Positions 41,828 through 49,896 of a stretch of DNA of 64,000 nt are shown piece after piece; position 1 is the stretch's first letter; every line of letters starts with the position of its first letter. The position numbers were made by a program, and so were the translations under genes. Location: the NCBI GenBank assembly GCA_036496585.1, contig DASXLB010000007.1:1-64000 (forward strand), read 5' to 3'. This DNA is from Vicinamibacterales bacterium (lineage in GTDB: Bacteria; Acidobacteriota; Vicinamibacteria; Vicinamibacterales; 2-12-FULL-66-21). The notes under the pieces were generated by a model that was not told the origin of the DNA, searched no databases, and worked only from the letters and a program-made list of their open reading frames with translations.

Positions 41828-43146
41828 TGTGGCTGCCTTTCGAACACCGAGATGAGATTGCCTGGCGTGCCGCCGGGGAGCAGCCCCTTTTCCCGGTAGA
41901 TCGGCTCGATGATGGCGCTGATCTGCGGCAGCTCGAAGGAGAACCAGACGGCTCCTGCGACGCAGAAAGCGCCGGTGATGACCACCGCGTGAGGCGCTCC
42001 TATCCGCGCCGCCAGGGCGCCCGCCAGGAGACTCCCAAATGGGGCCGCCCCGAAGAACGCCATGGTGTAGTAGCTCATCGCCCGGGCGCGTTTGTCCTCT
42101 GGCACCAGCGATTGGATGATGGTGTTGCTGACCGAGGCCACCTGCAGCATGCCAAAACCGACGCAGACCATCAATCCAAGCGACAGCCACAGTCTGTGCG
42201 ACAGACCGAAGAGCATCAGTGAGCTTCCCAGCATGGCACTTGATATGGGAAGCATGCGTGTCAGGCCGGTCACCGATTTGCGGAGAGCAAGAGAGACTGC
42301 CGAGAGCAGCGCGCCGATTCCAGATGCGCCCATGAGCCAGCCGAGCGTGGTCGCCCCGCCGTGAAATATCTGGACCGCAAACACCGGCATGAGCACCGAC
42401 CACGAGTAGCCCATCAGGCTCATCACAGAAAACAGCAGGAGAATCGTGCGGATCGGGCGAAAGGTACGGACGTAGTCCCATCCCTCGCGCATCTGCTCGA
42501 GCATGTTGGTTCTCCTGCGGCCGATGTCCAATGGCGTGATGTGCATCAGGAGCAGCGACGCGATCACGGCACCGTAGCTGATCCCGTCGATCAGAAAACA
42601 CGCGCCTTCACCGAAGCCGGCAACCACCAGGCCCGCGATCGCCGGGCCTACCAACCGCGCCCCATTGGCCATCGATGAGTTGATGGCAATGGCGTTGCTC
42701 AGGTCGTGCGGGTCGTCGACCATCTGGATCAGGAAAGACTGGCGCGCGGGCATGTCGAACGCGTTGATCACGCCCTGTAAGGCGGTGAGTCCGATGATCT
42801 CCCAGAGCGTGATCAGGTGGGCGATGGTGAGAGCGGCCAGTGCCAGCGACTGGATGCCGGCAGCGGCTTGCGTCCACACCAGCAGCTTGCGTCGATCCAG
42901 GCGATCCACCCAGACGCCCGCCCAGGGGCCCAGCAGAAAGGACACGATCTGCCCCGCGAAACTCACCACGCCGAGCAGCAGGGCCGACTCCGTCAGATGG
43001 TAGACGAGCCAGGTGGTCGCCAGCCGCGTCATCCACGTGCCGAGGACGGAGATGCTCTGGCCGACGAAGAAGAGCTTGAAGTTGCGGCTGCGCAGGGCGC
43101 GCCATGCGTGCGAGATCGAGGCCCGTGGCCGAGGACGCGGCGTCAT
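41824..43146 (-). CDS. MFS efflux transporter (EntS/MFS_3-like)
   Basis: A 440-residue transporter with twelve predicted membrane helices. The MFS motif A-like loop between helices 2 and 3 is WVDRLDRRKLL, and the segment DMPARQSFLIQMV is typical of the MFS_3/enterobactin-exporter-like branch. Substrate unknown. It overlaps marR upstream (ATGA) and the small membrane protein downstream, so it is very probably under the control of the MarR protein. Confidence 0.9.
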   Translation of the reverse strand: MTPRPRPRASISHAWRALRSRNFKLFFVGQSISVLGTWMTRLATTWLVYHLTESALLLGVVSFAGQIVSFLLGPWAGVWVDRLDRRKLLVWTQAAAGIQSLALAALTIAHLITLWEIIGLTALQGVINAFDMPARQSFLIQMVDDPHDLSNAIAINSSMANGARLVGPAIAGLVVAGFGEGACFLIDGISYGAVIASLLLMHITPLDIGRRRTNMLEQMREGWDYVRTFRPIRTILLLFSVMSLMGYSWSVLMPVFAVQIFHGGATTLGWLMGASGIGALLSAVSLALRKSVTGLTRMLPISSAMLGSSLMLFGLSHRLWLSLGLMVCVGFGMLQVASVSNTIIQSLVPEDKRARAMSYYTMAFFGAAPFGSLLAGALAARIGAPHAVVITGAFCVAGAVWFSFELPQISAIIEPIYREKGLLPGGTPGNLISVFERQPQ

Positions 43147-43580
43147 CGCGGCTCGCTTTCCGCCAGCCGCCGCATGATTCGGCCGGCTTGGAAGACGATC
43201 GCTTGTTCCCGCTTCTCAAGCTGGGAGACCGCGCGCACGATCCAGGCGCGTTTCGCATCACCCGCCGCCTTCTGCGCCGCCGCACCTCTGGGTGTGAGCC
43301 GGAGATTGATCTGGCGGCCGTCCGTCGCATGCGGCTTGCGTTCGACGAGCCCCATCTTTTCGAGCGTGGCGACGATGGGACGCATCGACTGCGGTCGCAT
43401 GCCTTGCAGGCGCGCCAGGACGGCGGTGGTCGCGGGTCCGTCTTTCGCGAGCCGCTTCATCACGGCGGTTTCGCTCCACGAGAGGTCGTGAGAGGTGCCC
43501 GTCGCGCGAACGCGACGCACCAACAGACCGATCGATTCGGCGAAGTCCGTGATGGCGATCTCGAACGCGTCAGGCGACAT
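43143..43580 (-). CDS. MarR-family transcriptional regulator
   Basis: A 145-residue winged-helix repressor. The DNA-binding helices lie at about 45-75 (GPATTAVLARLQGMRPQSMRPIVATLEKMGL, read in part) with the wing near 78-95 (RKPHATDGRQINLRLT). It begins the operon, and its own promoter and a perfect palindrome lie immediately upstream. It probably represses itself and the efflux/hydrolase genes until a small aromatic ligand binds. Confidence 0.92.
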   Translation of the reverse strand: MSPDAFEIAITDFAESIGLLVRRVRATGTSHDLSWSETAVMKRLAKDGPATTAVLARLQGMRPQSMRPIVATLEKMGLVERKPHATDGRQINLRLTPRGAAAQKAAGDAKRAWIVRAVSQLEKREQAIVFQAGRIMRRLAESEPR

Positions 43581-43586
43581 CCAGCC

Positions 43587-43614
43587 AGACTACCAACAAC
43601 AGGCAATCTTGCAA
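43587..43614 (-). promoter_or_regulatory. Promoter of the marR operon, predicted leaderless
   Basis: TAGTCT (43587-43592) lies exactly six bases before the marR ATG and 16 bases downstream of TTGCAA (43609-43614), a recognisable -35. The transcript should start at or next to the ATG. Confidence 0.6.
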
Positions 43615-43625
43615 GTTAAACTTGC
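43611..43625. promoter_or_regulatory. Predicted MarR operator
   Basis: GCAAGTT-A-AACTTGC is a perfect 7-bp inverted repeat with a single central base. It overlaps the -35 of the marR promoter, where a bound dimer would block RNA polymerase. Confidence 0.7.
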
Positions 43626-43687
43626 GATATTTCCCGTCAACAATGGCTGCGATGGCCTGACAGCTCTGAGACGCGCACTCCCGCGGT

Positions 43688-44245
43688 CTAGAGTGTCGCC
43701 GGTACGATCTGGATGACCGTCTTGAAGCGCGCCGGCTGCTTGCCGCGCTTGGGGTTCAGGTAGCCCGCCGATCCGCCCCACGCATAGTCCTTCACCGTCA
43801 CGCTCGGCGGGAAGACCATCGACTCTTCCTTGAACTTGCCGATGTCGAACTCGTGGATCGCGGGTTCGTCGTAGATGAGATCGCCCTTCTGCTTCAGTTG
43901 GTTCCGATAGTAGTTGACGATCTCGCTGAACGCCGCGTTCGTCCCGAACAGATAACCGCGCTGCCCCTTCCCGATATCGAAGGAAGTCAGGAACTCCGCC
44001 CCCGGGTAGACGTCCACCCCCAGCATGGCAGCGGTGGGCGGATCGGTCGAACGCGGCGGCACCGGCGCGACCTGGGTCGCCGGCGGCGCGACGACGGGGG
44101 GCTTCGACGGCGTTTGCGCCGGCTGCGCGGCCGCAGGCGGATTCGACTTCGACGTGCCCGGTTTCGGGAATGGTTGCGGCGTCTGCGCCGCCGCCACCGA
44201 GCCGACGGCGATGAGAAGCGATGCCGCCGCCAGTCTCCTACTCAT
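43688..44245 (-). CDS. Exported Pro-rich protein of unknown function
   Basis: A 185-residue product with a signal peptide ending SVAAAQ near residue 20, followed by a long Pro/Ala/Lys-rich disordered stretch (about 22-75) and a compact C-terminal domain of mixed alpha/beta character (VDVYPGAEFLTSFDIGKGQ, NYYRNQLKQKGD). I do not recognise the family. ATG at 44245 is chosen because a perfect TATAAT lies exactly six bases upstream; longer frames would read through the promoter. Confidence 0.75.
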   Translation of the reverse strand: MSRRLAAASLLIAVGSVAAAQTPQPFPKPGTSKSNPPAAAQPAQTPSKPPVVAPPATQVAPVPPRSTDPPTAAMLGVDVYPGAEFLTSFDIGKGQRGYLFGTNAAFSEIVNYYRNQLKQKGDLIYDEPAIHEFDIGKFKEESMVFPPSVTVKDYAWGGSAGYLNPKRGKQPARFKTVIQIVPATL

Positions 44246-44251
44246 GCGGCG

Positions 44252-44257
44252 ATTATA
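44252..44257 (-). promoter_or_regulatory. -10 box, predicted leaderless start
   Basis: A perfect TATAAT on the minus strand, exactly six bases before the ATG at 44245. No Shine-Dalgarno sequence is possible. Confidence 0.65.
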
Positions 44258-44353
44258 CCGGCGCGGCGCGCCCGATGCCGCGAGTCGCGCCGGTTCAGCT
44301 TGGCGCCTCGTGCACTGTCGAAACACCCGTGGTGATCGAGGAGGCGCGGATCG

Positions 44354-44863
44354 TCAGAACGTCTGCTCGTCGGCCGACGGTCCATACAGCGCGGGGACGG
44401 CCGCGCCGTTGAGGCGGATGTAGACGGTCAACTGTCCCCGATGGTGCGCCAGGTGCATGAGCGCGTCGCGCATCATCACGTGCCGCGGCCCCTCGGCGAC
44501 GACGACACCCCGCGCCTTCAGACGCCACGGCTGCATCAGATGATCGTCGCTCGTCGACTGGAGCGCCTGCGTGGCGCCGTCGAAACCGGCATCCACCGCC
44601 TTCAGCAACTCCTCGCGCGTGGTCAGCGGCTTCGAAAACGGCGACGACTGCCCGGCCGGAGGTGCGACGTCGAACTCGTCCTGGCCGATCATCATCGTCA
44701 GCCATCCCGGCATCATGGCCACCAGGCCGGTCAGGCGTCCAAGCGGCATCGATTTCTCATGCGGCTTCCAGTCGCCTTTGCCTTCCGGCACCGCCGCGAC
44801 GGCCTTGCGTGTGATCGGCCGCTCGCGTTCGAGGTCCGCCATGAAAAGCTCGCGCAGCTGCAT
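44354..44863 (-). CDS. DinB-family four-helix protein
   Basis: A 169-residue DinB/YfiT-like four-helix-bundle protein, a fold often used by metal-dependent thiol transferases. Histidines that could bind metal are in DDHLMQPW near 110 and LMHLAHHRGQL near 140. ATG at 44863 is chosen because GGAGG lies eight bases upstream and the sequence from there matches the family. The DinB label is not evidence of DNA repair. Unknown substrate. Confidence 0.85.
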   Translation of the reverse strand: MQLRELFMADLERERPITRKAVAAVPEGKGDWKPHEKSMPLGRLTGLVAMMPGWLTMMIGQDEFDVAPPAGQSSPFSKPLTTREELLKAVDAGFDGATQALQSTSDDHLMQPWRLKARGVVVAEGPRHVMMRDALMHLAHHRGQLTVYIRLNGAAVPALYGPSADEQTF

Positions 44864-44904
44864 CCTCGCCCTCCTCTCGGGTTTGCCGCCCGGCGGCCTT
44901 CGCT

Positions 44905-45240
44905 TCAGCGGATCGGGGGGACGACGCCGTTCGGCGTCATCTTGTCCACCACCTGCGGCAGCACCTGTGACAGCGTCTGCGTCAGGTCCTGCACCGACAG
45001 GCCCGATTTTGCGGCGAGCTGCTGCAGGAGATCGGGACCGAGTGCCCGGTGCAGATCGTCCGGCGAAACAGGCTGATTCGGCCCCGCGCTCACCCACGAC
45101 TGAACGGTGTTGCCCAACCCGTTGCTCTCGAGCTGGCGCACGATCCCCGACAGGCCGCCGTGCTGCTCGAGGACGCCGTTGACGACCGAAACCATACCCG
45201 CGCCCACCAGCCCGCCGAGAATGCCGTCGAACATGCCCAT
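44905..45240 (-). CDS. YidB-family small protein
   Basis: A 111-residue protein of the YidB/DUF937-related family with a Gly-rich N-terminal helix (MFDGILGGLVGAG), a middle LSGIVRQLESNGLG and the conserved LLQQLAAKSGLS segment. Function unknown. ATG at 45240 is preferred; GAGGGAG lies eight bases upstream. It precedes the DinB-like gene by 41 bases on the same strand. Confidence 0.85.
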   Translation of the reverse strand: MGMFDGILGGLVGAGMVSVVNGVLEQHGGLSGIVRQLESNGLGNTVQSWVSAGPNQPVSPDDLHRALGPDLLQQLAAKSGLSVQDLTQTLSQVLPQVVDKMTPNGVVPPIR

Positions 45241-45307
45241 TTGTGGCTCCCTCATAGGAAGCCTACCCGATCGGTGCCGGGACCGCATCCTTGCCGCACG
45301 CTGCCAC

Positions 45308-45313
45308 TACAAT
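45308..45313 (+). promoter_or_regulatory. -10 box of the M20 peptidase gene
   Basis: TACAAT lies 14 bases before the ATG at 45328, predicting a leader of about eight bases without a Shine-Dalgarno sequence. Confidence 0.45.
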
Positions 45314-45327
45314 TGTCATCGCCCGCC

Positions 45328-46452
45328 ATGCCGGCCATCCTCGACTACGCGCGACAGCACGTCGGCACGACCATCGCGGCGATCGAGCGTCTCGTCGGGC
45401 TCGAGTCGCCGAGCACCGACAAGGCCGCCGTCGATCGTTGCGGCCGCGAACTGGCGGGCATGTTGCGCGACGCGGCCGCCACGGTCGACGTCGTGGCGAA
45501 CGCGGACTACGGCGACTGTCTCCGCGCGCGGTTCGGCGGCGACGGGCCGGCGGTGATGCTGCTCGGTCACTTCGACACGGTCTGGCCGGTCGGCACGCTG
45601 GAGCGGATGCCGCTGCAGGTCGATCGCGACAGATTGTCCGGTCCAGGCGCCTTCGACATGAAGGCCGGCATCGCTATCGGGCTGGCGGCCCTGCAGGCGC
45701 TGCGCGCCACGAACACGCCGCATCCACCCGTGCAGATGGTGTGGACTGCCGACGAGGAAATCGGCAGTGGAACGTCGCGCGGGCTGATCGAGGTCGAGGC
45801 ACAGCGGGCGCGCGCCGTGCTGGTGTTGGAGCCGTCGCTGCCTGGCGGCGCCTTGAAGACGGCGCGCAAGGGATGCGGCGAATTCGAGCTGGTGGTCCAC
45901 GGCATCGCCGCGCACGCCGGACTCGATCCCGGCAGGGGCGCGAGCGCGATTCAGGAGCTGGCAGCGCAGATCGCCGCAATCGATCGGCTCCAGGATCTCT
46001 CGAACGGCATCAGCGTGAACGTCGGCACGGTCGCGGGCGGCTCACGCCCGAACGTCGTGGCGGCAGAGGCGCGCGCCGTCATCGACGTCCGCGCTCCGAC
46101 GCGCCCGGCGGCGGAGCGGATCGAAGCGGCCCTGCGCGCGCTGCAACCGCTGCGGCCGGGGACGCGTCTTACGATCACGGGGGGATTCGATCGCCCGCCG
46201 ATGGAGCGGACGGCCGCGATCGCCGGGCTCTTCGAGCGCGCGCGGAGCATCGCGGCGGCGCTTGGACGTGACCTGGGCGAAGGGGCGGCCGGTGGCGGCT
46301 CCGACGGGAACTTTACCGCGGCGCTCGGCGTCCCAACTCTCGATGGCCTCGGCGCGATGGGTGACGGCGCGCACGCCGCCCACGAGCATGTCGACGTGCC
46401 GTCGCTGCCGTGGCGGGTGGCGCTGGTCGCCGCGTTGATTGCAGGGCTGTAA
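45328..46452 (+). CDS. M20 family metallopeptidase (carboxypeptidase G2-like)
   Basis: A 374-residue zinc peptidase. Metal ligands and the catalytic glutamate are seen in GHFDTVWP, GAFDMKAG, ADEEIGSGTSRG and the C-terminal AHEHVDVPS. A lid/dimerisation domain lies between. The pattern is closest to glutamate carboxypeptidase/CPG2, which removes C-terminal glutamate from folates or peptides. No signal peptide is visible. The ATG at 45328 gives the typical N-terminus; the longer frame upstream runs through the yidB promoter. Confidence 0.9.
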   Translation: MPAILDYARQHVGTTIAAIERLVGLESPSTDKAAVDRCGRELAGMLRDAAATVDVVANADYGDCLRARFGGDGPAVMLLGHFDTVWPVGTLERMPLQVDRDRLSGPGAFDMKAGIAIGLAALQALRATNTPHPPVQMVWTADEEIGSGTSRGLIEVEAQRARAVLVLEPSLPGGALKTARKGCGEFELVVHGIAAHAGLDPGRGASAIQELAAQIAAIDRLQDLSNGISVNVGTVAGGSRPNVVAAEARAVIDVRAPTRPAAERIEAALRALQPLRPGTRLTITGGFDRPPMERTAAIAGLFERARSIAAALGRDLGEGAAGGGSDGNFTAALGVPTLDGLGAMGDGAHAAHEHVDVPSLPWRVALVAALIAGL

Positions 46453-46517
46453 CCTGTTGCGGCGTCTGAGCGTGGCGCGGAACACACGGACTCTCCGCCA
46501 CCGCGGCAAAAAACCTC

Positions 46518-46523
46518 TAGAAT
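46518..46523 (+). promoter_or_regulatory. -10 box of htpX, predicted leaderless
   Basis: TAGAAT lies exactly six bases before the htpX ATG. No Shine-Dalgarno sequence is present. Confidence 0.55.
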
Positions 46524-46529
46524 AGAACC

Positions 46530-47372
46530 ATGCCCAACGGCTTGAAAACGGTGCTGCTGCTCGGATTGCTCAGCGGAGTGCTGCTCGCGATCGGAGATCT
46601 GTTCGGCGGTGCCAATGGGCTGCTCATCGGCCTTGTCATCGCCGTGGTGATGAACTTCGGGTCGTACTGGTTTTCGGACAAGCTCGTCCTCCGCATGTAT
46701 CGCGCGCAGGAGGTCGGCCCGGGGCATCGTCTGTTCGGGATTGTCGAGCGCCTCTCGCGTCAGGCGATGCTGCCGATGCCGAAGGTCTACGTCATCCCCG
46801 ATCCGTCGCCGAACGCCTTCGCGACGGGGCGCAATCCCGAGCACGCCGCGGTCGCCGCGACCGACGGCATCCTGCAGGTGCTGAACGACAACGAGCTCGA
46901 AGGGGTGATCGCGCATGAACTGGCGCACGTCAAGCACCGCGACATCCTCATCAGCTCGGTGGCGGCGACGATCGCCGCGACGATCATGTTTGCCGCGCGC
47001 GCGGCGCACTTCGCGGCGATCTTCGGCGGCTACGGCGGCCGCGACCGCGACCGCGGCAGCAATCCGATTGCGCTGCTGGCGACGATCATCCTGGCGCCGA
47101 TCGCCGCGATGCTGATCCAGATGGCCATCTCGCGCTCGCGCGAGTACGCGGCGGACGCGGGCGGCGCCAAGATCGCCGGCAATCCCTACGGCCTGGTCGA
47201 GGCCCTGAAGAAGATCGAGGCGAAGAGCCGGCAAGTGCCGCTCGATGCCAACCCGGCCACCGCCCACATGTTCATCATCAACCCGTTCACCCGCCCCGGG
47301 CTGACGTCGCTCTTCAGCAGCCACCCGCCGACTGAGGAGCGCATCCGCGCGCTGCTCGGCACCCTCCGGTAG
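46530..47372 (+). CDS. htpX: Membrane zinc protease HtpX
   Basis: A 280-residue M48 inner-membrane protease that degrades misfolded membrane proteins. Two N-terminal membrane helices (about 5-22 and 26-45) precede the zinc motif HELAHVKH (H129, E130, H133). Two more hydrophobic segments follow at about 145-165 and 175-195, and the third ligand region is in SREYAADAGG. The length and order are normal for HtpX. The 193-base gap downstream shows no gene or clear terminator. Confidence 0.95.
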   Translation: MPNGLKTVLLLGLLSGVLLAIGDLFGGANGLLIGLVIAVVMNFGSYWFSDKLVLRMYRAQEVGPGHRLFGIVERLSRQAMLPMPKVYVIPDPSPNAFATGRNPEHAAVAATDGILQVLNDNELEGVIAHELAHVKHRDILISSVAATIAATIMFAARAAHFAAIFGGYGGRDRDRGSNPIALLATIILAPIAAMLIQMAISRSREYAADAGGAKIAGNPYGLVEALKKIEAKSRQVPLDANPATAHMFIINPFTRPGLTSLFSSHPPTEERIRALLGTLR

Positions 47373-47565
47373 GTACTGTCCTCCACAGTGGGTGGGCAGG
47401 CGGCTGAACAGTCGCCGGCTCCAGCGAGGCGCGGGTGACACCCCGCCGCCACTCTCCTCTCTATTCCCTCAGCCGACGCGGCTTGTACCGCGTCGCCGGC
47501 GCTTCCCGAAACGGATCGCGAATTGCTGTGGAGGGGGGCAGTAGCGACTGGCGCGGGAGGACGAC

Positions 47566-49863
47566 GTGAAAGAGGACGATTTCGACATTCCTCAGAGCAA
47601 GCTGGCCGAATCAGCCGAGCGCGTCGTCGACCGCTCGCTCGAAGACGCCCGGCGGCGGAACCATGCCCTGCTCACCAACGAGCACGTCTGCCTGGCGTTC
47701 GCCCAGTCGGAATGGGACATGTTCGGCGAAGTCATGCGCGATCTCGAGCTGAATCCGCACGAGATCGTGCAGGCCCTCGAAGAGCACCTTCGGCTTCTGC
47801 CGAGCCTTCCCAGCCGTGAGCTGCGTGTCGCCCCGTCGACCAAGCTCCTGTTCAAGCTGGCACTGCTGCACGCCAGCCGCTGCGGCCGTCACACCATCGA
47901 GGCGACCGATCTGTTCTCGGCCATCTTCGAGGAGACGCAGGGCATCCCGGTGTCGATCATCCGCAGGCACGGGATCGAGCCCGAGACGCTGGTCACTCGG
48001 CTGGCGACACGAATGCGCGACCACGAGATGCAGGAGGAGCGTCTGAAGAAGCGCTTCGAGCTTCCCCCGTTCCTCAAGCACTTCGCCACCAACCTGAATC
48101 AGCTGGCGCGCCAGGACAAGGTCCCGCCGGTGTTCGGCCGGGACGCGGAGATGGACCGCATCTTCGAGGTGTTGTGCCACCGGGAGCGCGCCAACTCCGT
48201 CCTGCTCCTCGGGGAGCCCGGCGTCGGCAAGACCGCGATTGCCGAGGGCCTGGCGCGGCGGATCGAGTTCGAGCCGGACACGGTTCCGGTCCGGCTGCGC
48301 GACTGCCAAATCGTCAACCTGCAGATGAACACGATGGTGGCCGGGACGATGCTGCGCGGCATGTTCGAAGATCGCATCCAGAACGTGATTCGCGAGATCA
48401 AGGAACGGCCGAACCTCATCCTGTTCATCGACGAGGTGCACACGATGATCGGCGCGGGCTCGGCGCTCGGGGCGCCGTCAGACGCGGCCAACGTCTTCAA
48501 GTCGGTGCTGGCCCGCGGCGAAGTCCGGATCATCGGCGCCACCACCGAGAGCGAGTACAAGGAATTCATCCAGGAGGACGAGGCGCTGGCACGACGCTTC
48601 CGTGCCGTCCACGTCGGGGCGCCGAGCATCGAAGAGACGCGGACGATCCTCTATAGCCTGCGGCCGCGCCTCGAGCGCAACTACTCGGTGCAGATCAAGG
48701 ACAGCGCGATCGAGAGGGCGCTCGAGATGTCGCCGCGCTATATGCGCCACCTCCAGCTCCCCGACAAGGTCATCGGCTGGCTCGACACCGCCGCCGTCAA
48801 GGCTGAAATCGATCGCCGCTGGGAGGTCACCGGCGAGGACGTCGTCAACGTCATCTCGCAGATCGCGCGGATTCCGGAAGACATGGTCTTCCGCGAGGTG
48901 ACGGATCGCTTCCGCGGCATCGAAGACAAGCTCGGCCAGCGGGTGGTCGGACAGCGCAAGGCGATCGACGCGGTGGCGCGGCGGCTGGTGCTGAACAAGG
49001 GTCCGCTCAAGGACGGATTCGACCGGCCCGACGGCGTGCTGCTGTTCCTCGGCCCGACCGGCGTCGGCAAGACCGAACTGGCCAAGTCGGTCGGGCAGTT
49101 CCTGTTCGGCGACGAGAAGAAGATGATCCGTGTCGACATGTCCGAGTATCAGGACGGCGCGGTCGCGGTCGACAAGATGATCGGCATGCCGCGCGGCATC
49201 GTCGGCAGCGAACGCGGCGGCGTCCTGACCAACCAGCTGAAGGACAACCCCTACTCGGTGATCCTGCTCGACGAGGTCGAGAAGGCCAGCCCGAGCATGC
49301 TGAACCTGTTCCTGCAGGCCTTCGACGAAGGGTGGGTCACCGACGGCCGCGGCAAGCGCGTCTACCTCTCCGACGCGATCGTCATCATGACGTCGAACAT
49401 CGGCTGCGAGCACTTCCGCAAGCTGACCAGTCCGCTCGGGTTCCACAAGACGCAGGTCGGCGTCGAGCAGATCGAGGGAGACATCCAGCGCGAGCTGGAA
49501 CGCCGCTTCTCGCCTGAGTTCAGAAACCGCATCGACGAGGTGGTGATCTTCTCGCCGCTGTCGAAGGACGAAGTGCGGCAGATCGCGCTGCAGCAGATCG
49601 AGAAGATCGAGCAGTCGCTCAATCGCAGCGGCCGGACGCTGTCGGTGACGCCGGCGGCGCTCGAACAGATCGTCACCGACGGCTACAGCCTGGCTTACGG
49701 CGCGCGCTTCCTGAAGCGCGTCATCGAGTCGAAGATCAAGGTGCCGATCAGCCAGCGCTGGGCGGAAGGCGCGTCGTTCGTCGCCGATGCCGCCGACGGG
49801 CAGGTCGAGATCCACGTCAACGACGCACACGGCCAGTATCCTGCGCTGGCGGCGACGGCCTAG
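47566..49863 (+). CDS. Clp-family AAA+ ATPase (ClpA/ClpC-like)
   Basis: A 765-residue two-ring unfoldase. The N-domain of two Clp repeats (about 1-145) is followed by AAA-1 with Walker A GEPGVGKTA near 218 and Walker B FIDEVH, and AAA-2 with GPTGVGKTE near 497 and LLDEVEKA. The long ClpB/ClpC middle domain is absent, so ClpA-like is the closer description. LGF near 625 is a plausible ClpP-binding tripeptide. The GTG start has GGAGG seven bases upstream. No clpS or clpP is adjacent. Confidence 0.9.
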   Translation: MKEDDFDIPQSKLAESAERVVDRSLEDARRRNHALLTNEHVCLAFAQSEWDMFGEVMRDLELNPHEIVQALEEHLRLLPSLPSRELRVAPSTKLLFKLALLHASRCGRHTIEATDLFSAIFEETQGIPVSIIRRHGIEPETLVTRLATRMRDHEMQEERLKKRFELPPFLKHFATNLNQLARQDKVPPVFGRDAEMDRIFEVLCHRERANSVLLLGEPGVGKTAIAEGLARRIEFEPDTVPVRLRDCQIVNLQMNTMVAGTMLRGMFEDRIQNVIREIKERPNLILFIDEVHTMIGAGSALGAPSDAANVFKSVLARGEVRIIGATTESEYKEFIQEDEALARRFRAVHVGAPSIEETRTILYSLRPRLERNYSVQIKDSAIERALEMSPRYMRHLQLPDKVIGWLDTAAVKAEIDRRWEVTGEDVVNVISQIARIPEDMVFREVTDRFRGIEDKLGQRVVGQRKAIDAVARRLVLNKGPLKDGFDRPDGVLLFLGPTGVGKTELAKSVGQFLFGDEKKMIRVDMSEYQDGAVAVDKMIGMPRGIVGSERGGVLTNQLKDNPYSVILLDEVEKASPSMLNLFLQAFDEGWVTDGRGKRVYLSDAIVIMTSNIGCEHFRKLTSPLGFHKTQVGVEQIEGDIQRELERRFSPEFRNRIDEVVIFSPLSKDEVRQIALQQIEKIEQSLNRSGRTLSVTPAALEQIVTDGYSLAYGARFLKRVIESKIKVPISQRWAEGASFVADAADGQVEIHVNDAHGQYPALAATA

Positions 49864-49866
49864 CGG

Positions 49867-49872
49867 TAGAAT
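49867..49872 (+). promoter_or_regulatory. -10-like box and leader of the S9 peptidase gene
   Basis: TAGAAT lies 24 bases before the ATG, and AAGGAG lies about 10 bases before it. This is a conventional leadered start, contrasting with the leaderless set in the window. Confidence 0.4.
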
Positions 49873-49896
49873 CGGCTCCTGCAGAAGGAGCCTCCC

